Part shown: in pieces, positions 20,290 to 33,186 of the stretch
How positions within the stretch are numbered: the stretch's first letter is position 1
Layout: every line of letters begins with the position of its first letter
Source of the DNA: Ulva prolifera
Taxonomy: Eukaryota; Chlorophyta; Ulvophyceae; Ulvales; Ulvaceae
Direction: 5' to 3'
NCBI GenBank assembly: GCA_023078555.1
Contig: CM041204.1
Location: forward strand, 3,626,430-3,690,429
DNA length: 64,000 nucleotides
Made by a program: the position numbers and the translations under genes
Notes under the pieces: model-generated
What the model was told of the DNA's origin: nothing
Seen by the model: the letters and a program-made list of their open reading frames with translations, nothing else
The model's database searches: none

Positions 20290-23200
20290 TGTATGTAGTT
20301 ACAAAGGACAGAGGCCGGGCAGCGAGCCGTTGCCAGGAATACACACGCAAATCCACTCACGCAGTCATGGCACTAGGCCGGGCACGAGCATGCCGTACCA
20401 CAGCTCGGCCGGTGATGCCAGCCAAAGATTGAAGCCCCGCACGGAGCACAAGAGCATTCCCCTTGCACAACGCCACACTCAACCGGCGCAGAGCATTCGT
20501 CACAAACAAAGCACGGTTCACCTTGCCACACCGAGACGCAAGCTCCGCCAGCCGATTCAAGTGATTCATGGCAGGCCGTCCCAATCGACCATGCGTCTCA
20601 TGCGACAACGGCACAAAACTATACGCATCAGGGTCGTACAAACGATAAGCAGTGCGTTTCTGTACGTCCCGCGTCTCCGCAGCACCCCCGTCCTCGCGGG
20701 CCGCACGGCCGCAATAGGAACCAGCACAGGGGTTCACAACCGACACATCTCCTATGCACAAAGGGTCACCCGGCGGCATAAACATGATGTCCCCCAGTTT
20801 CTCCTGGGCCACTGCCCTGAACACCTGCGCCAGCGCCGTTGCCTGCGCGGCAGCGGCCCGCTCCCCAGGCCCCGCCGGATCCTGGCCACCCGGCGCCGCT
20901 GCCGCCGCCAGGGCCGCAGCCTGCGCTGCGTCTGGCGCGTGGCGCCCCGGCTGGGCGCTGTGTCCGGCATCGGCGTCGGCGGCCGGAGCAGTCACAGGTG
21001 CCGGCGCCGCGTCCGCACGCGCAACCGGCGGCGGCGGCGGGGCTGAAGGCATCGGCTCCGCGGGCAAGGTCGCCCCGCGCGAAGGGCCCGCGATCTGGGA
21101 GGCGGGCTGGGGCGGAGCAGGGGGCGGACACGGCTGGCCAGCCTGGATCTACCTCGGAGCGGCCGCGAGCCGCGCGCGGACGAACGGCGCTGTGCGCGGG
21201 ATGCGCGTGGATGCGACACATGCGTGGGACCCGATCTCACGCCATTGTTTTTCAACAATATTGTGGCGCAAAGTCCAGGTCCCCGCATTTTGTGTGTGCA
21301 ATTCATCGCGTGGTCGAAATCATGCGGCTGTATAAATGTGCCACATCCGCAGCGCGAGCCGACTGCATTGGGAGGGGCTGGGGACACGCCCAGGAGATAC
21401 CTGATGCACAGCATGAACTCAATGTCGGTCATGTGCAGCGCCTGGGAGAGCGGCAGGGTGCTCAGCCAAAGGGTGGCTGCACGGCAAGCACAGCTGCGAA
21501 GCCGTGCCAAGTTGCATGCAGCCTCGAGCGTGGTGTCATCATGGCTGCCAAACAGAGCCGCCCGGCGGCGCAGGGCAACCACCTTGGTGATACGCTGCTG
21601 CATACCAGGTAACACCTTGGCGATGGTGTCGCCGCTCGCCGGCCCGGGCAGCTCCGGATGGAGCTGCTGAGCGACGTTGAGGGCCTGCCAGGTTTCCTGC
21701 AAGTGTTGCCCGTGCGGCCTCCGGAACGGCTGCGTGCGCTCGGGGCCTCCTGCGAATGCCTTGTGGCTCACCGCAGCTGCAGCGAGGTACGCTCCGTCCG
21801 CGACCTCCGGCGGCGTGGACATGACGCCCGGGCCTCCGAGGCGCGCTGGAAGGACGGCTTGTGCGGCCGCACGAGGGTCGTCCCGCGGGACGCGCATGAT
21901 TACATTCACCGCAGCCAGGACAGACGCCTCCGTCCGGCGCATGTGATCGGAAATGTGCGCCCACGGCACCGCCCTGGCGTAGTGCAGCATACGGCGTTGG
22001 CAGGACATCGTGAGCAGCAAGAACTGGTCTTGTGCTTTCAGGGGCAGGCTCATCATCTTCTCGATGGTGGCGCACACCTTGTCGGCCGTCGCTTCCGCGT
22101 GCGCCGACTCGAACGCCGGGGTACCGATGGGCGTGCCGGTGATGGCGGTGCCCTCCGTGGCATGCGTAATGCCGAGCGCGGCCGCGACGGCGCCCGCATG
22201 CTGGGGGTCGCGCGAGTAGGCCGTGCACTTGTGCAGCTGGGGCTTCAGCCCGAGGGGCTCTGCTGCCGAGACCAGCGCACGGAATGCGGCGGCGGCGTCC
22301 ACGCGCTGCCCGGCGATGGTGCAGTCGTCATGATACGCCATGAGGGCAGCCGTGACCTCCCTCTCGGGTGGCTGTTGCTGGGCCTGCACTGCCTGGAGGG
22401 GGCCCTGGAGCGCCAGGGCGAAGAGCAGCGGGCTGATGGGGTCGCCTTGACGCACGCCGCGCTGCGACATGATCGCAGCGGTGCCGGGCGGTGCGCCGTC
22501 GATGTAGAGATTTGGGGGGAACCTGTAAAACATGGTGGCGAAGGGCAGCAGCGCAGGCTTGTGAGACGCAACGGCCTCCAAGATGGCTGCACGGGACATC
22601 ATGTTGAATGCATTCTTCCAGTCAAGCTGCACAAGCACGACATCGTCCCACGCTTGCAGCTCGGCGCGCACAGCATGGCCCAGGTTCTGCGCGCCTCCTG
22701 GCACCCCGACCCCCACCTGCAGCGGCGCGAGGGAGGCACCTAGGCCACTGCACAGGGTCATGGCGCACAGGCTTACCAGGCGCTGCCACGTCTCTGCAAT
22801 GGCGATAGGCCGGACGCCTCCCGGGGGCTTCTCCTGCGGGAGGAGGCGGCAGTCCAGCAAGCGCGGAAGGTGTGGCAGCCGGCCGGCGAGCTCGAGGCCG
22901 CGTTCACGAAGCGGTGAATCTCCGTGAACGCGGCCGTGGAGGCCGTGCCAGCAGCCCGGATGTGCTCATACGTCCACCCCGACAGGCCTGGGCCGCTGCC
23001 CTTCGGCAGCTTGTCGAGCAGGGCGAGGAGCGTCGCCTCGTCGATTTGCAGCGGGGGCGCGGGCTCGGCGGGCTGGGTGTCGGGAGGGAGCGCTTCTGCG
23101 GGATGCAGGTGCCGCAGCTCCTCATGCACTTCCGGGCGATGGGCGGCGCCTCCACTTTCTCCGCGCCTTTGCGGACATTACCATCGCACAGTGACCTGTG

Positions 23201-23692
23201 GACGGAGCCCGCTAGGCGGCGATCCTGGTTCCGACGCATGCTGCGCTTCTGGCTCGGAGTCGGCTCCGCCAGCCTGGGCTCCTCGCCGTCCATGAACAGC
23301 GTGATGCATGTGCGAGCGCGGCGCGCCGTGCCGTCCCCTCCCTTCAGCGACAGAACCTTACCAGGGAAGTCGAGGAAGCGGCCCAGGGCCACTCGTGCTC
23401 CGTCGATGTTGGACGCGTCGCTGGCATCGTTGAAATCTCCGAGGAGCTCGGCCGTTGCGTCGCCGAAATCCTTATGGACGCTGTCCGGGACCCTCGGGGA
23501 GGGCCTTGGCTGAGCGCTGTGGTGGGCGGCGGCGGGGGCTTCGGTGAAGTGGCGGGGTGGCTGATGGGGGTGCGACTGGGCGGGCTGGGCAGGCTGCGGC
23601 TGGGCGGGCTGCGGCTGGGCGGGCTGGGCTGGGGCGGGCTGTCGGGCTGGCTGTGCGGCGGCCAGCACGCAGTGACCTGACTTCAAGCTCCT
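20290..23692 (-). mobile_element. LINE-A copy 1, 5'-truncated, unit B
   Basis: Same insertion point and same 5' truncation as the unit A copy, so it is inherited through amplification. The TTTGTAACTA signal is intact. Three frames remain: RT 20992-22860, RLE 20357-21067 and an N-terminal piece 22904-23686. It shares the TT and 5-nt frameshifts with unit A. It keeps the CAG codon that is TAG in unit A, but has its own 11-nt deletion near 23137. Confidence 0.85.
20357..23686 (-). pseudogene. LINE-A polyprotein remnant, unit B
   Basis: Frameshifted at about 22887 (5-nt insertion), 21289 (extra TT) and 23137 (11-nt deletion). RT and RLE motifs are all still readable, but no continuous protein can be made without reading-frame changes. 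Confidence 0.85.
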
Positions 23693-23852
23693 AGGTGCAG
23701 CGAGTCAGCAACATGACAGGCATACAATACAAGCACTTCACACACATATGCATGGGGGAAACGGGCGACGTGGAGTCCAAACCTCGCAGCACAATGCTCT
23801 GACACACCGACATATGCGGACCGCACCGGTACGCGTGCGGCAGACACACCAG
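23693..23852. other. Host sliver between LINE-A copies, unit B
   Basis: Matches 9555-9714 of unit A base for base as far as I can follow. No gene is seen. Confidence 0.7.
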
Positions 23853-24950
23853 TATGTATGTAGGTACAAAGGACAGAGGCCGAGCAGCGAGCCGTTGCCA
23901 GGAATACACACGCAAATCCACTCACGCAGTCATGGCACTAGGCCGGGCACGAGCACGTACCACAGCTCGGCCGGTGATGCCAGCCAAAGATTGAAGCCCC
24001 GCACGGAGCACAAGAGCATTCCCCTTGCACAACGCCACACTCAACCGGCGCAGAGCATTCGTCACAAACAAAGCACGGTTCACCTTACCACACCGAGACG
24101 CAACCTCCGCCAGCCGATTCAAGTGATTCATGGCAGGCCGCCCCAAGCGACCATGCGTCTCATGCGACAACGGCACGAAACTATACGCATCAGGGTCGTA
24201 CAAACGATAAGCAGTGCGTTTCTGCACGTCCCGCGTCTCCGCAGCACCCCCGTCCTCGCGGGCCGCACGGCCGCAATAGGAACCAGCACAGGGGTTCACA
24301 ACCGACATATCTCCTATGCACAAAGGGTCGCCCGGCGGCATAAACATGATGTCCCCCAGTTTCTCCTGGGCCACTGCCCTGAACACCTCATCCAGCGCCG
24401 TTGCCTGCGCGGCAGCGGCCTGCTCTCCAGGCCCCGCTGGATCCTGACCACCCGGCGCCGCCGCCGCCGCCAGGGCCGCAGCCTGTGCTGCGTCTGGCGC
24501 GTGGCGCCCCATCTGGGCGCTGTGTCCAGCATTGGCGTCGGCGGCCGGAGCAGGCGTAGGTGCCGGCGCCTCGTCCGCGCGCGCGGTTGGCGGCGGCGGC
24601 GGGGCTGCAGGCATCGGCGCCGCGGGCAAGGCCGCCCCACGCGAAGGGCCCGCGACCTGGGAGGCGGGCTGGGGCGGAGCAGGGGGGGGCGGGCCCAACG
24701 GGCCAGCATGGATCTGCCTCGATGCGGCCGCGAGCCGCGCGCGGACGAACGGCGCTGTGCGCGGGATGCGCGTGGATGCCACACACGCGTGGGACCCGAT
24801 CTCGCGCCATTGTTTTTCAACGATATTGTGGCGCGAAGTCCAGGTCCCCGCATTGTGTGTGCAATTCATCGCGTGGTCGAGATCATGCGGCTGTATGAGA
24901 GTGCCACATTCGCAGCGCGAGCCGACCGCATTGGGAGGGGCTGGGGACAT
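23853..24950 (-). mobile_element. LINE-A copy 2, 5'-truncated, unit B
   Basis: Knuckle, linker and RLE in one 368-codon frame extending to 25028 (RLE portion 23922-24860). It retains DAAQ in the Ala-rich linker, which unit A has lost. The tail signal is mutated to TGTACC as in unit A. Confidence 0.82.
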
Positions 24951-24960
24951 ACATACATAC

Positions 24961-25053
24961 ATGTATGTAGTTACAAAGGACAGAGGCCGGGCAGCGAGCC
25001 GTTGCCAGGAATACACACGCAAATCCACTCACGCAGTCATGGCACTAGGCCGG
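24961..25053 (-). mobile_element. LINE-A 3' stub 1, unit B
   Basis: About 93 bp of LINE-A 3' end, truncated at CTAGGCCGG just upstream of the last codons. It is absent from unit A. It is flanked on both sides by (CATA)n/(TATG)n junctions with inverted polarity. Confidence 0.8.
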
Positions 25054-25064
25054 CACATACATAC

Positions 25065-25208
25065 ATGTATGTATGTAGTTACAAAGGACAGAGGCCGGGC
25101 AGCGAGCCGTTGCCAGGAATACACACGCAAATCCACTCACGCAGTCATGGCACTAGGCCGGGCACGAGCACGTACCACAGCTCGGCCGGTGATGCCAGCC
25201 AAAGATTG
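25065..25208 (-). mobile_element. LINE-A 3' stub 2, unit B
   Basis: Equivalent of the unit A stub at 10817-10952, with a longer (TATG)n tail. It is truncated at the same AAAGATTG next to LINE-B. Confidence 0.8.
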
Positions 25209-26601
25209 TATGTATGTATGCACGATTACATAGCCGTATCCATTTGGACATTGGCAACTCCGAAATCCGGGACCGAAAGAGGCATCCAAGCAACATGCTG
25301 CCGCAAACTCTGACTTGCGCCACAGAATGCAACAACACTAGCCAATTCACCTAGAGGGGACGGGCGATTTGCAACACCCGACACCCCAGCATCACCACCA
25401 ACACCATCAACACCGACAATAAGAACAACCGCTACATCAGACCACGAAACACCAGAGGCACTGTCATAAGGACCTGGCCGTGCAAGCAACTGCCGCATCA
25501 AAACTGCAACGGCGGAGACATGCCGATCACGATGTGCCACTGGGACAGGTGGCAGAACTGCCCCGATGGGTGCACGTGCGATGTAGGATGTGAAGACATC
25601 AGCAGCACGTGAATATTCCAAATGCTTTTCACTACGGTGCCTACACAAGAAAGGAGACAGACCAGAACGAGCAGACATTAGCACACGCACAAGACCGGGC
25701 TCAACGGAGTCCATAAACGGGGCTAGTGACCCTAGTTCGTGTGTTATCACACCACGCAACCACTCTCCAGTGACCTTATTGTCGCGACCACGCTTCTCAA
25801 ATCGTTGTTCAAGGTATGCCAACCACATGACAGCCACGACCTTCTCACGGGTAAGATTTGAGTACGTGATTGTGAGAGGGCTTTGTTTGGACGGCTGATC
25901 ATGCATGCCGAGACGTTTGGACACCCTGGGTGGCCCACGTCGGCGGCGATGCTCAGGCTCGGGTGGAGCCTGTAAGGCAAGTCTGATGTGTGCATATCGT
26001 TTCAGTTCTGCCGCAATGGCCGTGATGCGGGCATGAAAGTCCCCGCCCACCCCCGGCCCCCGTTGAGAGTGACCCCGAATCGCGGTGGATTCCACCGCAA
26101 CCGGGAATCGCTCCGCCCCCATGTGTGTCAGCTTTGCGTACCAGCAAAGTTTAGCTGCCTTGATCATTGAGCTCACAGGCAGGAGGCCCGTGTCGGAGAA
26201 AAGAATCTCCTCCCTGCAATCGAACTGGTGCAGACCAAACACCATGCGGATTGCCTTTTTACAGATGGTATCAAGTTTGTCGAGTTCAGTTTTTGGGCCA
26301 ATCCAGACCTCAGCCCCATACAAAGCAGGAGTATATATGAACGCATAAACAAGGCGGAGCCGGGCGGTCACCGGGAGGTAGTGGCAACGCAGCACTGGCC
26401 GCCACGCGCCAAGTGCCTTGTTCATCTTTGCGCGTACATGATGCATATGTTCAGACCAAGAGCCATTTGACTGGAAGAAAACACCCAAGTATTTGTAGGT
26501 GTGAACAGTCTCCAACTGCGACCCCCGCAGCTGGAAGACAACTGGTGCGCCGCCCTGCGGCTGATTGAACACCATAGTTTTAGACTTCAACACATTTGGT
26601 A
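25209..26601 (-). mobile_element. LINE-B, 5'-truncated, unit B
   Basis: Same tail and same approximate 5' limit as in unit A. The frame 25226-27019 is a 597-codon remnant with KKAIRMVF and LETVHTYKYLG, closer to the copies at 48237 and 63503 than to unit A. The catalytic ADD is again not found. Confidence 0.72.
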
Positions 26602-28218
26602 AGGAGCGCCATTGAAACAACCAAACAATGCTGCCAGTAGGCAGCATTGTTGGACTTGTTCGACACACCACGAGTGAAGCGGCACTGCCCCTGGCAAAGC
26701 ACACAGCACGCACCTGAGGCTCAGTGGATGCACACGTGCCCGAGTCCGGCAAACAGGCCCGCTGCCGGACGCTTGCCCAGCACAAGAACGACTGAGTCGA
26801 CCCGCAAGCGGCGCAGCTTCGGCAGAGCTTACAGCGCCTTGGTGACGGCGCGCGAGCTCTGCCGCATCGGCGCACGTAAGGGCGCTGCCGCTGATGTCGA
26901 GGCCGCGCAACGCTGCGGCAGACGGGCCCGCCGCAGCACCCGAGCATGGCGGGCGCCCTGGATTGGGAGGAGCTTGTCACCTGCACCTTCACATCCACCT
27001 TCAAATCCACCGCCGCCACCTCGCCCGCATCCCGCCTTCCCCGTCCCGCCTCCGCCTAGTGTGTCCAGCACGGCGCACGATGGCAGGCACCCCGGCCCAG
27101 CATGCGCAGCACGCAGCGCAGTATCCACCGCCGGCCCGAAACATGCCTCTGCCTCGACTGCACGGCGAGCCTGACAGCTCAGACGGAATGATCGCTGCTT
27201 CGCAAGCCGCGCGCGATCATGATCAACGCCCGCTGCCAATGTACGTATGCGGCGCGTGCTGGGCGATGTGCTTCCCAGCAGCGCAGCATGCCCAGGAGGT
27301 GTCCGCGGCAGCCGGCGGCCGCCCTGGCCCTCGGCGCCGCGGCTCATCACAGCGTGCCAGCACCCGCCAGCCGCCGCCCGGAGGCCTCCTCACATTCCCG
27401 CCCCAGCGCGGCTGCAGACCCGCAAGGCAGTAAGCATGAGCTCTGGGACGACCGCCCGCGGCAGTGCCGACCGCCCCGTGTGCCAGAGCAGAGCACGCAG
27501 CACGGCGGGGGGCTGCACAAGCGTGACCGGCCGCGACCAGCCGCAGCAGCTTCATCAGTGACGCGCCGCCACGCCTGTCCACGTATGGCTCGGGGTCGAC
27601 CGGCAGCAGGGAAGATGGAGCGGCAGCAACGGTCTGTCTGGACGCTGAGCGTCCTGGACCATCGGGCGGGCGGGCAGCTCCAACTCGCAGGCCCATTCCA
27701 TGGCCCGGCAAGGCGCGCCGCAGAGGCTTGGAAACACTGCGGCGTCTGGCCGAGGACGAGAAGCACATCGGCAGCATGCGCAGCAGTGGCCACACCTTGA
27801 AACGCTTGCCGCAGCCCGCGGCAGTAGGCCTGTGTCGTCCGTCCAAGCATCTAGTCCGACCACGCAATCGCCCTGCAAATCATGTGGCAATTGACATGGT
27901 CGGTCGCAGCGTGGCAGATGCATGTCCAGGACCACTCGTTCGAGGTCGTTCCAGTAGTCATCGCCCGACTGGCTCGAGATGTCGGCGGGCCACACCAGCG
28001 CAGCCGCTTTGGTAACAGGGCTGCCGCATGCAAACCCGCTTGGCAAACCCGCTTGGCGCAGGCAGAGAACGACGCGGGTACTACACGAGAGCGGCGCGCT
28101 GCAGCCCCACGGCACTGAGGCGTGCCTGTGGCATTAAGCAGGGGAGTCTCAGTTGTGACAAGGTGATACAGGGAGCACACCTCGAGTGCCCTACTGGTAG
28201 GTTTGTGTGGGTGGCAGC
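26602..28218. other. Right host block, unit B (right end deleted)
   Basis: Equivalent of 12346-13967. A 5-nt deletion near 27996 (GTGAC lost) alters all reading frames across it relative to units A and D. This weighs against the frames at that point being constrained, at least in this copy. Confidence 0.35.
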
Positions 28219-28379
28219 CTGTGAAGGCTGCCATTGGACAGGCGAGGGCGTTGGAAGTTGTCTGAAGGATCTTGGTTGACCCTGGGCCTGGTGCGAATCC
28301 CGATACCAACGCAGAGACCGGCTTGGAGCGGCGATGGTAACAGAGCAGCCGCGTAGCTGCTGCTGAATGGAAGATGGTA

Positions 28380-28396
28380 ACACACACACACACACA
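28380..28396. repeat. (CA)n microsatellite, copy C
   Basis: A 17-nt AC tract, the same length as copy B. Confidence 0.9.
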
Positions 28397-28583
28397 TTGG
28401 TGTAATTGGGCTGCTTGTGGTGCTGCAGCGCCTCGACGGTGCAGGCCGCAGGGCGTTGTTGACCACTTGCCAACTCTGCCAGGTACAGCCCCGGAAAATA
28501 GGTGATATCTGGGGTCGCAGCCCTGGACGCACTGCAGATGCAGCGCTCCACTCCCGAATCCTGGACCAGCCCTCTGGCAGCAG

Positions 28584-29227
28584 ATGCACAACGCTGCCAA
28601 GTCGTGTGGTGCATTTGACTGGATGTTAGTTTGGACTGAGATGTGTATTGTGGCTTGTCGTGGCGTGGACAGCTATGGATCCGAGCCATGGACATGCCTT
28701 CAATGTTCATGTGGCTGGCACTGTGGAATCAGGGCCCGAGAGGCCTGGTACTCTGAGGACGATTGGCACATGCATGCAGGAGGTGCCAAAGGGCGCCTGC
28801 GATGTGTGAGGGCCCAGCTGCCACCGGAAGCATGCCACACAGCAACACCCCCTCAACCGTCCATCAATCCTCCCCAGGCATCACCGCTGCTTCAGCCACC
28901 ACCAGTCCCTCAGCCACCACCGCCTGCCCTCGGCCACCCACGATCATCTGGATCCCCCCCGAAGACGCCGGAGGCTGGCCCAAACCGCTGCTCGCTCTGG
29001 CGCCAGCGACCAAGGGTGGCACGGTGTCTCGCGGGAGCAGCTCTATCTCAGATGTCCCGGACTATCTGAAGCCACAGGCAGGCGACAACGCAGAGGACAT
29101 CGATGACTTGGGGTTTTATTTGGAGCAGGACGTGGAAACGGGGGTGACACCGCACGCAGCAGCAGGTGCGCCGCAGTCCTCAAAGCAGCAGAAGTTGCAG
29201 AGTGTCTCACATACTGCCCGCATCTGA
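28584..29227 (+). CDS. Cys/His- and Pro-rich frames upstream of the exonuclease, copy C
   Basis: Same frames as copies A and B (28584-29069 and 28763-29227). Here the upstream sequence has been replaced by the B/C join. If the gene's first exons lie further upstream, this copy is decapitated. Confidence 0.33.
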
Positions 29228-29412
29228 GCTGCGCATGCTTGCAGGGCCTGATTGCAGCATCTTCCGCTTGGCCGAGCTCAGGATTCCCCCGACCACGAAA
29301 GCGTGCGCCCCCACCCTGTTCCCATCGCACAGATCGGCTGTGAACACATGCTGCAAGCGCTCGCCGCTGACGCCCCAAAGACGCATGCAGGGCATTCTCG
29401 TACAAGAGGAGC

Positions 29413-30485
29413 TTGCTCCGCGACATCCAGAAGCGCGCAATGCGTGCGCATCGCACCGCGCGAAACGGCCAGCGAGGGCAGAGCCCGGTCATCCCGTACC
29501 GGCGCTACACAGGGTACATCGTCGTGCCCAGATTCGAGGCGCATGCCGCCCGGATGATAGCGCTGATACGGCAGTGGGGGCGCAAGCATCGCACATGCAT
29601 CCTCGGAGTGGACGTCGAGTTTGGGCGGCCGCAGCCCGGCCGGCCTGACCCCGCCGCAGTGGTGCAGTTTGCGCTGGATGAGTTTGTCGTGATCATCCCC
29701 CTAGTGGTCCTCACCCGGCCTGCGAAGGGTGAGCCAATCCGGCAGCGCGCCCTCACGGTGCGGCCCCCACCCCCATTGTGGCCTGCAACGCTCTCCGCTG
29801 CCTGCTGCGTGTGCGGTGCTAGCTGCGCCCAAGGTCTGCGCAATCCCGGTGACCTGATGGGTGATACGTGGGGGCTGCTGCAGCTTCTGGCGGAGCTTCT
29901 CGCCGACGAGAACATCCTCAAGTGCGGCGTCGGCATCCGGAAGGACATGATCGGCCTGTGGCAGTTCTTTGCCTCGCTCGGCCTCGAGTTTGATGCCCGG
30001 TGTGACCCCAGCTGCTGCCTTGCCTGCGTCACCGCGTCACGAGGCTGGCGGCCCTCTTGGACCCCGTGGCCACACCCTCCCATGTGTATGAGACCGCCGC
30101 AGCCTGAATGCAGCGGCCTCGTTGATCTGGGCCGCGGGGAGGACGGAGCCAGCTTGCAAGCCCTGTCAGCTTGGCACCTCGGGTACACCATCGCCAAGGC
30201 CCGACGCCCACAGACCAGCTGGACACGGCTACCTTACAGCACCAGCCAGATTGGATACGCGGCAGATGATGCATGGGTGTCGCTGGAGCTGGGGCGGGCT
30301 TGGCAGGTACTGAACGCGCCCGGCCGCTTGATCGGCCGCATCGGCGACAGCCGGCCACGCCAGGCGCGCCGCACAGATGCCTCCAGCTGCTAAGGCGGCA
30401 CCGGGTAGGCCCGTGTACAGCCGACTCACGACGGCAGCGGCCAGTGAGCGCCCGTCGCTCAGCAGTGTTGGGTTGGCGGGCCTGA
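29413..30485 (+). CDS. DEDDy 3'-5' exonuclease domain protein, copy C
   Basis: Catalytic D/E, D, Y and D are all conserved. Substitutions against copy A include Ser for Thr in ATLSAACC, plus GAA for GTA near 30107, which lies inside the proposed middle intron (30000-30113). The proposed last intron again converts a TAA stop into the LLRRHR reading and gives a TGA end at 30485. Confidence 0.7.
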
Positions 30486-31351
30486 TCACATGGGACCATT
30501 CCAACTGTATGGCTCTGGTTTCTGGATCATAGCCCTGAAAACTCTGCAGGGCGACCCATCCCTGCTGGAGAGGCTGAGCATGGTGGTGGTGGCGGTTGCC
30601 GGTTGTTCCCCGCGCCGCGTGTGGCGCAACCCTGCAAGGGCGAGGTTGGCTGCAAGCTCTTGGTTGTGCGATCTGTGGTGGTGAACGCGCGAGGCGTGAT
30701 GGGCGTGAGTAGGTGTGGCACCTGGTGGCAGTACCTGGAAGCCCAAATGATAGTCAGTGCATGCCAACAGGGCTGGCTGTGGTTCTCTCTCTGTTAATAG
30801 CGGCCGCTCACATGAACCATGCACAATGTGTCGGAGCTCGGGTGCCCTTGAATCCACAATGCCATGACGATCGCTGCAGGGTCAGCGATGACCCTGCAGC
30901 GGGGTGACCACAGTACCCAACACAGCTTCCAAAGCGTCTGCCCTGTGCAAGCCGCCCACATGGATGCCGCACAGCAGTATGTCTGCAGAATCCAGTTGTC
31001 CAGTGTGCTTCGTGCTCGACGTGCCCTGACGTCCTGCCCACCCCTTCAGCCAGGACGACGAGTATGCAGCCCAGAGAGTGCCGACCAGATGCAGCTGTCG
31101 TCCATGCTATTCACAGGATCAGGCCCCACTTGTGCACTCCAATTTAGATTTACTTTACTTTACTCCAGATCGATCCACACTCGACAGATACACTAGTGCC
31201 AGCATGAACGTGTGGGACAGGCAGTGCAGCCTCGACATCTGCAGCCCACATCCAACACCAGCGTTCGTCATCATGAGAGCAAGTGGCGGTCCTTGCAGGT
31301 TGACGTTGGAGCTGCTCAGCTCAGTTTGCAGCGGATTGTGCATGTGGGGCG
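30486..31351 (+). other. Host interval without a confident gene, copy C
   Basis: Equivalent of 3883-4748. A GTACGT to GTAGGT change near 30711 breaks one of the short plus frames seen in the other copies. Nothing is recognised. Confidence 0.3.
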
Positions 31352-31663
31352 ATGAGACCGAGCACGGCACAACCCAAGACAGGAGCGCAGACAACCGTAC
31401 AGGCACTGCTGCCAATTCTGACAGCGAGTCAAGCCGTGGTGCAGGTGCAGGGCATGCAGATGCTGCTGCAGTGCAGAGCATACTCCAATTCGGGCACGGA
31501 CCACGAGTGCCCGGAGCAACACGGCATTGTCGCGACGGACCACACAATAATACCCAAGCTTACTGGCCTGCTACAGTCATACTCGACGTCTTGCGCAGAG
31601 GACACGACGCGGCAAATTCGCTCAACGCTTGCGTGTCCGCCTGGCATCAGAACCTATGCATGA
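31352..31663 (+). CDS. Small ARM-repeat-like frame, copy C
   Basis: Encodes the same 103 residues as copy A at 4749-5060. Confidence 0.35.
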   Translation: MRPSTAQPKTGAQTTVQALLPILTASQAVVQVQGMQMLLQCRAYSNSGTDHECPEQHGIVATDHTIIPKLTGLLQSYSTSCAEDTTRQIRSTLACPPGIRTYA

Positions 31664-32744
31664 ATGCGCCAGCAGCAGTGTGTACTCTTCACTCAAACGA
31701 AAGCATCTAGACTCTACAGGTGTATAGAGCGTAGGTACTGTTGGCCGACTGTGCTAATACAAATCGTGTTCTTGTGTCACGAAGGCCGCAACATCGTCAG
31801 GCACACCGAGTCCTCCCAGTGGATTGGCGCCGCGGGACATACAACCGTACGCGGCGAACAAAGTTAAGAGATCGACACTGGCAGGCTCCTTGGGTGCCCC
31901 CCCTTTTTTGGTCCCTCACATGTTGCCATTAGTGCTAGCGAGTGCCGAGGTACGCGAGCACCTGTGAGGGCAAGGCGCGGTCACCACCACAGCAAGAACA
32001 GAGAACGGATTTCATTAGTAAGCCTCTAGTCGAGGCCGAATCGAGATGCGCTGGAGCGCCGCTGCTAAGAGGCCGCTGGCCGGCGAGCAGTGAAACGGGC
32101 GACAGCAAGATGAACAGCCGCCAGTGCCACGAACGTGCTCAAACTGAACCGATATGAGACATTGAAGTTTGCGGATTCAGAAGGTGAGAAGGACAGGCAT
32201 GGCTGCATGGCCGTTGCCAGCGGGGGTCGCGAGAAACACCTGGATGCCCTGCGCAAGCCATAGAGCGTCGATAGCAGTGATGATCTGCTCGACCATGGAG
32301 GTCAGCGACGGCCTGCTTGCGCTTTCAGGTCGCCTGACTGCTCGCGACCGCTGCGCTGCTGCGGGCTGCACGCGCAGCTGTCCGCGCGTCTCTGGTGGCG
32401 ACTCTAGCTATTCAACACTCTATAGGTTTACCTACGGACACGCACGACGCGTTTGCAACATGCTGCCAACAGAATCCATGCCGCCGATACAGACCACAGC
32501 GACGGTTCCGAATCAAAATGAAACACGATCGATGGCAAGGCGACCGCGATCTGGCACCACACACGCACAAATTCACTCGAATACAGATCTTGCCGCAATG
32601 GAAGGCGCCTGCACAAGTATGCCCACTGCGTTTGTGCTGGGATCGAAAGCATCGAAGCAGGTGGCTCAAGCGGTGGCTCTGGTCACCAAAGCCACCGTGG
32701 TCAGCGGCTGCCAAGTCAGCACATGTGTCATGCATATCAACCGC
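31664..32744 (+). other. Host interval ending at LINE-A, copy C
   Basis: Equivalent of 5061-6141, with the G5 run as in copy A. The plus frame 32169-32753 runs into the LINE-A tail. No domain is recognised. Confidence 0.3.
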
Positions 32745-33119
32745 TGTATGTAGTTACAAAGGACAGAGGCCGGGCAGCGAGCCGTTGCCAGGAATACACA
32801 CGCAAATCCACTCACGCAGTCATGGCACTAGGCCGGGCACGAGCATGCCGTACCACAGCTCGGCCGGTGATGCCAGCCAAAGATTGAAGCCCCGCACGGA
32901 GCACAAGAGCATTCCCCTTGCACAACGCCACACTCAACCGGCGCAGAGCATTCGTCACAAACAAAGCACGGTTCACCTTGCCACACCGAGACGCAAGCTC
33001 CGCCAGCCGATTCAAGTGATTCATGGCAGGCCGTCCCAATCGACCATGCGTCTCATGCGACAACGGCACAAAACTATACGCATCAGGGTCGTACAAACGA
33101 TAAGCAGTGCGTTTCTGCA
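32745..33119 (-). mobile_element. LINE-A copy 1 fragment, unit C
   Basis: Same 3' insertion point as copy 1 in the other units, but only ~375 bp remain. It breaks at TTTCTGCAC, immediately before the tail of the next LINE-A. Its body is copy-1 type (GGCCGTCCCAATCG), while its last bases are copy-2 type (CTGCAC). This suggests exchange or conversion near the break. Confidence 0.8.
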
Positions 33120-33186
33120 CAATGTATGTAGTTACAAAGGACAGAGGCCGGGCAGCGAGCCGTTGCTAGGAATACACACGCAAATC

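Larger units (their letters stand above)
14158..28218. repeat. Tandem unit, copy B
   Basis: Collinear with copy A over its full length apart from small indels, one extra LINE-A stub (24961-25053) and a truncated right end. After GTGGCAGC at 28218 the sequence jumps to what corresponds to position 1614 of the unit, so copy B lacks the last ~190 bp of the right host block. Confidence 0.92.
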
